This document shows, in pieces, positions 36,060 to 42,789 of a DNA stretch of 64,000 bases (the stretch's first letter is position 1; the number at the start of each line of letters is the position of its first letter). Source of the DNA: Streptomyces sp. S4.7 (GTDB lineage: Bacteria; Actinomycetota; Actinomycetes; Streptomycetales; Streptomycetaceae). The notes under the pieces are model-generated. The model was not told where the DNA came from, did no database searches, and was given only the letters and a program-made list of their open reading frames with translations. The position numbers and the translations under genes were made by a program. The DNA is taken from positions 62,001-126,000 of the forward strand of contig NZ_CP048397.1 of assembly GCF_010384365.1 (NCBI RefSeq), in the 5' to 3' direction.

Positions 36060-36340
36060 ACCGGGGCAGCCAGGTTCCGAGATGCACGTCCTGTCCGACG
36101 CGGGCGGACTGCCCTTACGCGTCGGGCTCACCGCGGCCAACACCCACGACAGCCTCGGACTGAAGCCCTTGATGTCCCATTTCCACATGGGACACGCCAT
36201 GTCCTGGCTGGCTGACTGACTGACTGGCTACCGCAGACTCGATCACCGCTATGAACGCGACCCCGGCAACTAGTTTGCCTTCCTCGCCCTCGCCGCCGCG
36301 CTCTCCTACTACAAACGGCTGCACAAACCGACCCGGTAGA
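36060..36340 (+). mobile_element. Second IS5-family transposase remnant
   Basis: Scattered frames read HVLSDAGGLPLRVGLTAANT followed by HDSLGLKPLM. Further on, TGYRRLDHRYERDPGN, a stop, and FAFLALAAALSYYKRL are seen. These are the middle (T-E-R-x-GLPL-x2-G-x-S-x-AN-x-HD-type) and C-terminal (RRL-x2-RYER) parts of an IS5 transposase with a large internal deletion. It may derive from the same element family as the remnant at 34330. Confidence 0.65.
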
Positions 36341-36347
36341 CACGGCC

Positions 36348-36944
36348 CTATTCGGTCTCGATCGCGTTCTGGATCAGGCGACTTGCCAGCGTCCGGCCAT
36401 GGCCGAGGGGATCTGGTGTCCGTCCTCGTTGGAGGCCGGCCATGGCTCCGTCGTGCACGAGCAGTACGTCACCTGCCAGGGCGGCGGGATCGTTGGTGGT
36501 GACGGTCTCCGCCAGCTGGTTCAGCCGCGTGAGGAGGAGCGTGGACTCCGCCTCAATCACGGCGCGGACGGGGTGGTCGAGGTCGGCAAGCTCGGTGCTG
36601 GTCGCGAGGAAGGCGCACCCGCGGCCTGGGGTATACCGGCTCCGATAGGTGGAGACCGCGTCGAAAATGGCCAGGAGCTTCTCGGCGGGTGAGGCCGCGG
36701 CGTCAATGGCTTCCCGCCATATCCGATTCCAGCGGTCCAGGCGCCGGTGCAGTGCGGCGGTGATCAGACCGTCCTTCCCACTGAAGTGCGCGTACAGCGT
36801 GGCGGGGGCGACGTGGGCGTGGTGCAGCACCTGATCGACGCTGGTGCGGGCGATGCCGTCCCGGGAGAAGAGCTCGTCGGCCGCGTCCAGCAATCGGTCC
36901 CTGGCGGACGGTCTGGCCATGGCTTCGGCGGTGTCCTGGTCCAT
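36348..36944 (-). CDS. TetR-family repressor
   Basis: The 198-aa protein starts at ATG 36944 (36956 and an internal Met are alternatives). The helix-turn-helix reads SARDRLLDAADELFSRDGIA, RTSVDQVLHHAHVAPATLYA, HFSGKDGLITAALH. The C-terminal half (FLATSTELADLDHPVRAVIE) contains the C-A-F-L motif of the TetR_C group, which senses small organic molecules. It is divergent from the EamA exporter, with two dyads between them, and probably represses it. Confidence 0.88.
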   Translation of the reverse strand: MDQDTAEAMARPSARDRLLDAADELFSRDGIARTSVDQVLHHAHVAPATLYAHFSGKDGLITAALHRRLDRWNRIWREAIDAAASPAEKLLAIFDAVSTYRSRYTPGRGCAFLATSTELADLDHPVRAVIEAESTLLLTRLNQLAETVTTNDPAALAGDVLLVHDGAMAGLQRGRTPDPLGHGRTLASRLIQNAIETE

Positions 36945-36956
36945 GCACCTCAGCAT

Positions 36957-36985
36957 AACGAGCGTTACAGTGAAACGGTCGTTTC
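36957..36985. promoter_or_regulatory. Two short dyads between tetR and the EamA exporter
   Basis: AACG-AG-CGTT (36957-36966) and GAAACG-GT-CGTTTC (36972-36985) are adjacent inverted repeats sharing ACG/CGT half-sites with 15-base centre spacing, as expected for cooperative TetR binding. Confidence 0.55.
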
Positions 36986-37036
36986 AGTGAGGTGGGGAGG
37001 ATCGAGTCCCTCCTGCCCTCAGCCGGAGGTGCGCAC

Positions 37037-37933
37037 GTGAAAGAGCTGACCAGCACGGGACCTGCCGGTACCCGAGCGTTCCTCGGTGCGGGCCTGGTCC
37101 TCGTCAGCTGCCTCAGCGTGCAGGCCTCGGCAGCACTCGCCCCGACACTCTTCGACCGGCTGGGTGCTCCCGCAGTCGCCGGACTGCGGCAGCTCTGCGC
37201 TGCCCTCGTCCTGATGGCGCTGGTGCGTCCGAGGGTCCGTGGCCACACGCGGCAGGAATGGGCCGGCATGGCTGTCTACGGCGCGGCGATGGCCGTGATG
37301 AACGTGGCCTACTACTGCGCGGTGGGCCACGTCCCGCTCGGCGTGGCGGCGACGCTCCTGCTCCTCGGACCCTTCGCCGTGGCGGTCGCCTCGGCGCGCG
37401 CTTGGCGCGAAGCGCTCCTCCCGGCAGTCGGCCTGGCGGGCGTAGCGCTGGTCACGAAACCGGGCGGGGCAGTCGAGTGGGCGGGAATCGCCTTCGGACT
37501 ACTCTCCGCGCTCGCCCTTGCCTGCTACACCGTCTTCGCGCAGCGCGTGGGCCGGGCCTCCTCAGGACTGGAGGGACTGGCCGTGTCGGTCTGCGTCTCG
37601 GCGATGCTGCTCCTGCCCTTCTCCCTTCCCGCCGCTCCAAGCGTCGACGGATCCGACTGGGGCCTGGTCGCTGTCTCCGGCGTCGTCGGGGTGGCCCTCG
37701 CGTTCACCTTGGATTTCCAGGCCGTGAAGATGGCCACCGCCAAAGTGGTCGCGACGTTGTTCGCCCTCGACCCGGTGATGGGAGCACTGGTCGGCGCCCT
37801 CGCCCTCGCCGAGAGTCTCTCCGCGCCGGTGTTCGTCGGCATGGGACTGATCGTGGCAGCCGGTGCCGTAGCGACGTGGCGTGCTGAAAGCCTCCCAGTT
37901 TTGTCGATGCCGACCAGCACAGACCGCCCGTGA
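37037..37933 (+). CDS. EamA/RhtA-type drug-metabolite exporter
   Basis: GTG 37037 has GGAGG seven bases upstream. The 298-aa protein has ten hydrophobic segments in two EamA halves. Typical stretches are AGLRQLCAALVLMALVRPRV, AVMNVAYYCAVGHVPLGVAA and VATLFALDPVMGALVGALAL. RhtA-like members export threonine, homoserine or related metabolites. It is divergent from its probable repressor. Nothing suggests a specific substrate. Confidence 0.88.
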   Translation: MKELTSTGPAGTRAFLGAGLVLVSCLSVQASAALAPTLFDRLGAPAVAGLRQLCAALVLMALVRPRVRGHTRQEWAGMAVYGAAMAVMNVAYYCAVGHVPLGVAATLLLLGPFAVAVASARAWREALLPAVGLAGVALVTKPGGAVEWAGIAFGLLSALALACYTVFAQRVGRASSGLEGLAVSVCVSAMLLLPFSLPAAPSVDGSDWGLVAVSGVVGVALAFTLDFQAVKMATAKVVATLFALDPVMGALVGALALAESLSAPVFVGMGLIVAAGAVATWRAESLPVLSMPTSTDRP

Positions 37934-38169
37934 CACGGCAACGGGCAAGATCATCGGTCGGCAGCTGGATGGTCGCACCCCATCAGCAGCCACTCCTTCT
38001 GCCCGGCAGCCGACGAACAGCCATGTGGGATACGGCCTCAGGCGCGGCAACAAGGCCCGCACGTGCTCTGGGACGGTCTCCAGCGGCCGGCAATCGCTCC
38101 CCGCGTCGTAGCGCGAGGCCCGGTCGGCTGGTGTCGCTGAGCACTTGGGTATCACCGACATGTCGGAGG
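37934..38169. other. Gap without a recognisable gene
   Basis: Downstream of the exporter; no motif on either strand. Confidence 0.4.
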
Positions 38170-38530
38170 CTGACCGCGGTACCAGCGACGTTCCCCGGTA
38201 TGAATCCAGGAATCGGCCCAATGAGCTGCACGGTTTCGCGGCGTGATGAGCTCCGAGACGATGTCCGTGATGTCCGCGTCGAGCCCTGCTGCGACGTCGC
38301 GGTTCCAATCGTCGCCAGGCTGCCATGATTGCTGCTTCGGGTGCCGTTTCGGCTACCTCACGCAGGACGACAAAGGCTTCTTGAGCGTCCGGCGCTTCGG
38401 AGCGGCTCAGTGGATGAGTGAGGGTGGCTGCCTCCGCCTCTGTATCGACCGCGGCTTCCAGGGCGGCATCGTGAAGGTGGTTTACGTCGGCCGCGAACTC
38501 CAGGTCCCTGACGCGCGACGGTACAAGCCT
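38170..38530 (-). pseudogene. Remnant of an unidentified gene
   Basis: On the minus strand LRDLEFAADVNHLHDAALEA, AVDTEAEAATLTHPLSRSEA and PDAQEAFVVLREVAETAPEA read as continuous acidic helical coding sequence to about 38327. A frame change then gives WNRDVAAGLDADITDIVSEL followed by ITPRNRAAHWADSWIHTG. No start, stop or family was identified. It is a gene fragment with a frameshift. Confidence 0.35.
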
Positions 38531-38637
38531 TGAGGTTCAGCCCGCTGAGCCTCAGTTGCAGGTGGCGGTAGGGCGCCGCGGAGGCTGGCTGGGGCAGGGA
38601 ATCAGGACCCACCCGGTGAACACCGCACCGCAGCCTC

Positions 38638-39432
38638 CTACCGCGTTCCGGCCGCACCCCGTGTCGGGTTCACGCGTTCAAGCTGGGTCCAGCCGGTCCA
38701 GCCTCGCTTCGTCAGCAACTCGATCAGACGACGGGCCGGCGGCAGGGTGTCGAACACATGCGTATCCAGCAGCTCGGCGAACGGTGGCTCCAGGCCGGTG
38801 TCGTCGACGTAGAACTCGCCCTGGTCGTTGGCCATCTGCGTGATGCAGGCGGCCAGCTTGTCGGCCAGTTCGACCAGCTGTGGGTCCGCGTCGGTGCGGT
38901 CGAGAGCTCTGCTCAGGGTGAGATAGAAGTCGATGAACTGTGGGTTGGCGATCTGCTCCCGCTTGCGTTCCATCCACTCCGGGACCCGCTCGGGTGAGCG
39001 CGCGGCCAGCGGGATCCAGCCGTCGCGCTCGACCTGGACAATCCGTTCGTCGACCCCGAGCGCCCGCAGCCGGTCAAGGTACTCGACCACCTCCTGGGGC
39101 AGTGCCAGGCTGTCCCCGGCGGCGAGACGGGCGATCCGCTCGCGGTGCCGCTGCCGCGCCCGGATCTCCCCCCGCAGCCGCTTGTCGATATCCGCGACCG
39201 CCGCGGCGAACTCCTCCTCGTCCGCCTGCAGCAGTTCCCGCACGCGCGCCAGAGGAACCCCGGCCTCGGCGAGGGTCCGGATCTTGACCAACTCGACGAC
39301 GGCGCCCGCGCCATACCTCCGATAGCCGGAGTGGTCGCGCTCCGGCTCCGGCAGCAACCCCTTGGCGTGATAGTGCCGCACCGCGCGCACCGTCACTCCG
39401 GCATACGACGCCAGCTCGCCGATAGTCAGCAT
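38638..39432 (-). CDS. MerR-family regulator of an ABC exporter
   Basis: The 264-aa protein starts at ATG 39432. A MerR winged helix fills residues 1-70: MLTIGELASYAGVTVRAVRH, YHAKGLLPEPERDHSGYRRY, then a coiled dimerisation helix (ELLQADEEEFAAAVADIDKR). The C-terminal region (about 110-264) is a helical effector domain without a recognised ligand. It is the last gene of a minus-strand operon with an ABC permease and ATPase. MerR proteins activate promoters with over-long spacers, so it probably responds to a drug and induces the pump. Confidence 0.88.
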   Translation of the reverse strand: MLTIGELASYAGVTVRAVRHYHAKGLLPEPERDHSGYRRYGAGAVVELVKIRTLAEAGVPLARVRELLQADEEEFAAAVADIDKRLRGEIRARQRHRERIARLAAGDSLALPQEVVEYLDRLRALGVDERIVQVERDGWIPLAARSPERVPEWMERKREQIANPQFIDFYLTLSRALDRTDADPQLVELADKLAACITQMANDQGEFYVDDTGLEPPFAELLDTHVFDTLPPARRLIELLTKRGWTGWTQLERVNPTRGAAGTR

Positions 39433-39444
39433 CGGACCAGTCTC

Positions 39445-40239
39445 CTAGTTCGCGGCGCGGGTCCGGTAGAGACGCCGTGACCAGAGATGGCCGACCAGCC
39501 CGATCACCACACACCAGCCGATGGCCCGGAGCGCGTCCGAACCATCGGGCGATCCGGCCAGCAGGCTGCGGAGGGCGTCGATGACCGGCGTGAACGGCTG
39601 GTACTCGGCGAACCACCGCAGCCCGGTCGGCATCGACTCGACCGGCACGAACCCGCTGCCCACGAACGGCAGCATGATGAAGATCATCGGCCAGTTGCTC
39701 GCGGCCTCCGGGTTCGGACTCGCCAGCCCCAGCGCCACGGTGAACCAGGTCATCGCGAACGACAACAGCGCGAGCAGACCGATCAGACTCAACCACGGCA
39801 TCGCCGAGGCGGCGGTCTCCAAACCGAGCAGGAACGCAACGCCGAAGACCGTTGCGAGTGCCAGCGCAGTCTGGACCATTGCGCCCAGGACATGACCCGT
39901 GAGCACCGAGACCCTGGCAATGGCCATGGTTCGGAACCGGTCGATGATCCCGCCTGTCATGTCGGTGGCGACCGAGACCGCGGTGCTGATGGACACGCTT
40001 GCCACCGCCATCACCAGGACCCCGGGAGTGATGAACGTCAGGTAGTCGCCGCGGTCCCCCGCCGGGGCTCCGGGCAGACCGGCGCCCAGCGTGCCGCCGA
40101 ATACGTAGACGAACAGCAGCAGGAACACCAGCGGCAGGCCGATGAGCATCAGCGTCTGCGACGGGTTCCGGGCCATGTGTCTCAGGTTGCGGCGCAGCAT
40201 GGTCGCCGAATCGCGGACGGCATACGTCGCGGTGTTCAT
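39445..40239 (-). CDS. ABC-2 type drug export permease (DrrB-like)
   Basis: The 264-aa membrane protein has six hydrophobic segments and the ABC-2 signature region VVFLLLFVYVFGGTLGAG-like (LPLVFLLLFVYVFGGTL). GGIIDRFRTMAIARVSVLTG and ASNWPMIFIMLPFVGSGFVP are typical of daunorubicin-type DrrB permeases. The ATG overlaps the ATPase stop (ATGA). It forms a dimeric exporter with the upstream ATPase. Confidence 0.9.
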   Translation of the reverse strand: MNTATYAVRDSATMLRRNLRHMARNPSQTLMLIGLPLVFLLLFVYVFGGTLGAGLPGAPAGDRGDYLTFITPGVLVMAVASVSISTAVSVATDMTGGIIDRFRTMAIARVSVLTGHVLGAMVQTALALATVFGVAFLLGLETAASAMPWLSLIGLLALLSFAMTWFTVALGLASPNPEAASNWPMIFIMLPFVGSGFVPVESMPTGLRWFAEYQPFTPVIDALRSLLAGSPDGSDALRAIGWCVVIGLVGHLWSRRLYRTRAAN

Positions 40240-41201
40240 GCCGGAACTCCCTCGGGAGACTCGTCGGCGGTGGAGTGGTCGGTGAGTGCCAGGAACACGT
40301 CGTCCAGGTCCGGGGTGTGCACGGCGAGCCCCGTGACCGCGTCGTCGTCGATTTCGGCCAACAGCCGTCGCAGCGTGGTGAGGCTGCCGTCGTGCGGCAG
40401 GGTCAGGGTCAGCACCGCGGCGTTCGGGTTCGCCTCGGGGAACTGGCGCGCCAATTCGGCCAGCCGTTCACTGTCGGCGGCCTGAAGCTCGACATGGCCG
40501 CCCGGGACCAGCCGCTTCAGTTCGGCGGCGGTGCCCTCGGCGACCAGCCGGCCACCGTCGAGCACACCGATCCGGTCGGCGAGCTGGTCGGCCTCCTCCA
40601 GGTACTGGGTGGTGAGGAAGACGGTGATCCCGTCGGCCACCAACTCCCGCACGATTCCCCACAGGTCACGGCGGCTGCGCGGGTCGAGGCCGGTGGTCGG
40701 CTCGTCGAGAAAGATCAGCCGCGGCCCCGCCACCAGGGTCATGGCCAGGTCCAGCCGCCGCTTCATACCGCCGGAGTACGTCACCGCCCGCCGGTCGGCG
40801 GCATCAGCCAGGTGAAACCGCTCCAGCAGTTGCGCTACCGCGCTCTTCGCATGGCGCCGGTCGAGGTGACCGAGGTCTGCCATCAGCCACAGATTTTCCC
40901 GCCCGGTCAGTAACTCGTCCACGGCGGAGAACTGTCCGGTCACTCCGATCGCCGCACGCACCCGGTCTGCCTCGCGGCGTAAGTCGTACCCGGCGACCCG
41001 AGCCTCACCGCCGTCTGCGGGCAGCAAGGTGGACAGGATCTTGACTGTGGTGGTCTTGCCGGCGCCGTTGGGTCCGAGCAGGGCGTAGACGGTGCCTGCG
41101 GGGACGGTCAGGTCGAATCCCGCCAGCACCTCGTGGTCGCCGTACCACTGGCGTAGCCCGGCGACCTCGATCGCATTGGTTCTCGTCGTCATGCCGACCA
41201 T
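40236..41201 (-). CDS. ABC transporter ATPase (DrrA-like)
   Basis: The start at ATG 41201 is followed by another ATG at 41192; either is possible. The product is about 321 aa. The Walker A motif is LLGPNGAGKTTTVKIL, the Q-loop VTGQFSAVDELLTG, the signature TYSGGMKRRLDLAMTLV, and Walker B RLIFLDEPTTGLDPRSR. The C-terminal extension (LPHDGSLTTLRRLLAEIDDD, DLDDVFLALT) is characteristic of DrrA, the daunorubicin resistance ATPase. With the permease it exports a hydrophobic compound. Confidence 0.92.
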   Translation of the reverse strand: MVGMTTRTNAIEVAGLRQWYGDHEVLAGFDLTVPAGTVYALLGPNGAGKTTTVKILSTLLPADGGEARVAGYDLRREADRVRAAIGVTGQFSAVDELLTGRENLWLMADLGHLDRRHAKSAVAQLLERFHLADAADRRAVTYSGGMKRRLDLAMTLVAGPRLIFLDEPTTGLDPRSRRDLWGIVRELVADGITVFLTTQYLEEADQLADRIGVLDGGRLVAEGTAAELKRLVPGGHVELQAADSERLAELARQFPEANPNAAVLTLTLPHDGSLTTLRRLLAEIDDDAVTGLAVHTPDLDDVFLALTDHSTADESPEGVPA

Positions 41202-41231
41202 GTTGAGAGGTTGCCCCTGCGTCAGGGTCAA
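41202..41231 (-). promoter_or_regulatory. Possible MerR-controlled promoter of the ABC operon
   Basis: On the minus strand TTGACC (41231-41226) is followed by CTGACGCAGGGGCAACCTC, a 19-base spacer of the kind MerR activators need, then CTCAACATG leading straight into the ATPase start. The left half ACCCTGACGC resembles MerR half-sites; the right half is poor. The transcript would be nearly leaderless. The assignment is tentative. Confidence 0.35.
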
Positions 41232-41249
41232 CTGCCGCGGCTACGGCCT

Positions 41250-41830
41250 CGTACTCCCCGCCGTGCCCGAGACCGTGGTGCGAGATCAGCACCGGGCGAT
41301 GGTCCACTCCCACCCGACGCCGCTGTCCGAGGGCTTCAACGAGATCGCCTTCGCCGACAGCCTCTACCGGCTGGAGACGTCTCCGCCGCCTGTCCGAGGT
41401 GCGCGAAGGCGACCTCGGCCGAAACGGCACGGGCTTGGGTGATCTGCTGCCGGCCCGTCACGCGGTCCGGCACGGCAGGCCGGACAGCTACGCCGATGGC
41501 CCGCGGGTCGAGGCGCAGCGGGCCGAGGCGCAGCAGCGGCTCGCCGGGGAGTTCACCGCCGACGAAGTCCGCCGGGCCGACGCCTACTTGGCTGCGGGGT
41601 CCCGGACACCGAACGCCTGGGCGCGGGCAAAGCGCGGCTGGATCAACACCCTGGTCGTCGCACAGGAACAGAGTGCCGAGTCTGCCGCCGCGGCCGCCGT
41701 CACGGTTCCTGCCGGTGTGGATGAACCGCTGCGGTGGGCGGAGCAGCACCAGCCGGCCCGGGTACGGAACCGGGCGGCCCGCGTCGGGAGAGCGAGCTCG
41801 CCGACTTCACCGCCCGCCGCAGCGAACGCC
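41250..41830 (+). pseudogene. Frameshifted remnant of an unidentified gene
   Basis: One frame reads PETVVRDQHRAMVHSHPTPL and SEGFNEIAFADSLYRLET. After one surplus base near 41375 the next frame continues LRRLSEVREGDLGRNGTGLG, RAEAQQRLAGEFTADEVRRA and NAWARAKRGWINTLVVAQEQ. Both parts look like real coding sequence of one soluble protein. No family was recognised and no start is clear. Confidence 0.35.
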
Positions 41831-42023
41831 GTGTGCGTCGGACCGTACATCTGCGATGTCGAGGACCATGCCTGCCGCGACGGTGATACGCCGTCGTGGC
41901 AGCTCGGCGAACTCCTCGCCGTCAGTGGGCCGTTGACCGCAGCCGCTACCGGTCACGGAGTTGTATCCGCTTTGTATGGCCGCCTCCTTGAATCGTCCAG
42001 TTACCGACTACAAGGGGAAGAGC

Positions 42024-42605
42024 ATGCAGAGACATATCGGTCGGCTTCTGGCGGCTGCGAGCGTGGTTGTCACTCTCACCGTCACGGCTTCGGCTGCCGT
42101 CGCGGCGCCGCAGGAAGCCTCCCCAACAGATGCGCTGATCGCCAGCCGGCCCATCTTCAAGATGCCGTTCGACTGCGGCCAGAGCTGGCGCGGCAGCAAC
42201 TGGAACGGACACAGCCCGGCGCACTCGATCGACTGGAACCACTACGACTCCAGCGGCACCCCGGACGACTCCGGCCGCCGCGTGTTCGCCAGCGCCGGCG
42301 GCACGGTCCTCTCCTCGTACTACGCCACGGACACCGGTTACGGCAACACCATCGTGATCGGGCACGGAAACGGCTGGCGGACGCGCTACGCGCACCTGAA
42401 GACCCGTGACGTCCAGCAGGGCCAGACGGTCACGATCGGTCAGCGGATCGGAGAAGTCGGCGCAACGTCCGCGCTCTACGACATCTCTCCGCACCTGCAC
42501 TACGAGCAGATACACAACGGATCGGTCGTCGTTTCGGTCATTCAGGGCGTGCAGTGGAACGATTACCTGACGCGCTATCAGACCAGCAACAACAGGTGCG
42601 GCTGA
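42024..42605 (+). CDS. Secreted M23-family metallopeptidase
   Basis: ATG 42024 follows AAGGGGAAGAGC. The 193-aa product has a signal peptide (LLAAASVVVTLTVTASAAVA, cleaved near residue 28). The LytM/M23 zinc site is visible as HSIDW (first His and Asp) and HLHYEQ (the H-x-H pair). YGNTIVIGHGNGWRTRYAHL and VTIGQRIGEVGATSALYD are the usual strands. Such enzymes cut peptidoglycan cross-bridges or, in stand-alone secreted forms, lyse competitors. No cell-wall-binding domain is attached. Confidence 0.9.
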   Translation: MQRHIGRLLAAASVVVTLTVTASAAVAAPQEASPTDALIASRPIFKMPFDCGQSWRGSNWNGHSPAHSIDWNHYDSSGTPDDSGRRVFASAGGTVLSSYYATDTGYGNTIVIGHGNGWRTRYAHLKTRDVQQGQTVTIGQRIGEVGATSALYDISPHLHYEQIHNGSVVVSVIQGVQWNDYLTRYQTSNNRCG

Positions 42606-42620
42606 CGGAGTGTCTGCGAC

Positions 42621-42646
42621 CGGTGCCGGCCCCTCGGCCGGCACCG
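42621..42646. terminator. Hairpin terminator after the M23 gene
   Basis: CGGTGCCGGCC (42621-42631) and GGCCGGCACCG (42636-42646) are perfect 11-bp arms with a 4-base loop, 16 bases past the stop. Confidence 0.8.
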
Positions 42647-42789
42647 CGTTCGTCGTGCACGGTCCACAGGTCTGCCTCTCGGGCGAAGCCGAACATGAGC
42701 TGCCGCGGGTTCGACGCCACGACGCCCGTCCTGTCGCACGGGGGAGGCCACGTCGAGGTACCTGGGACCGGGCGGCCCGCCGGCGCCCG

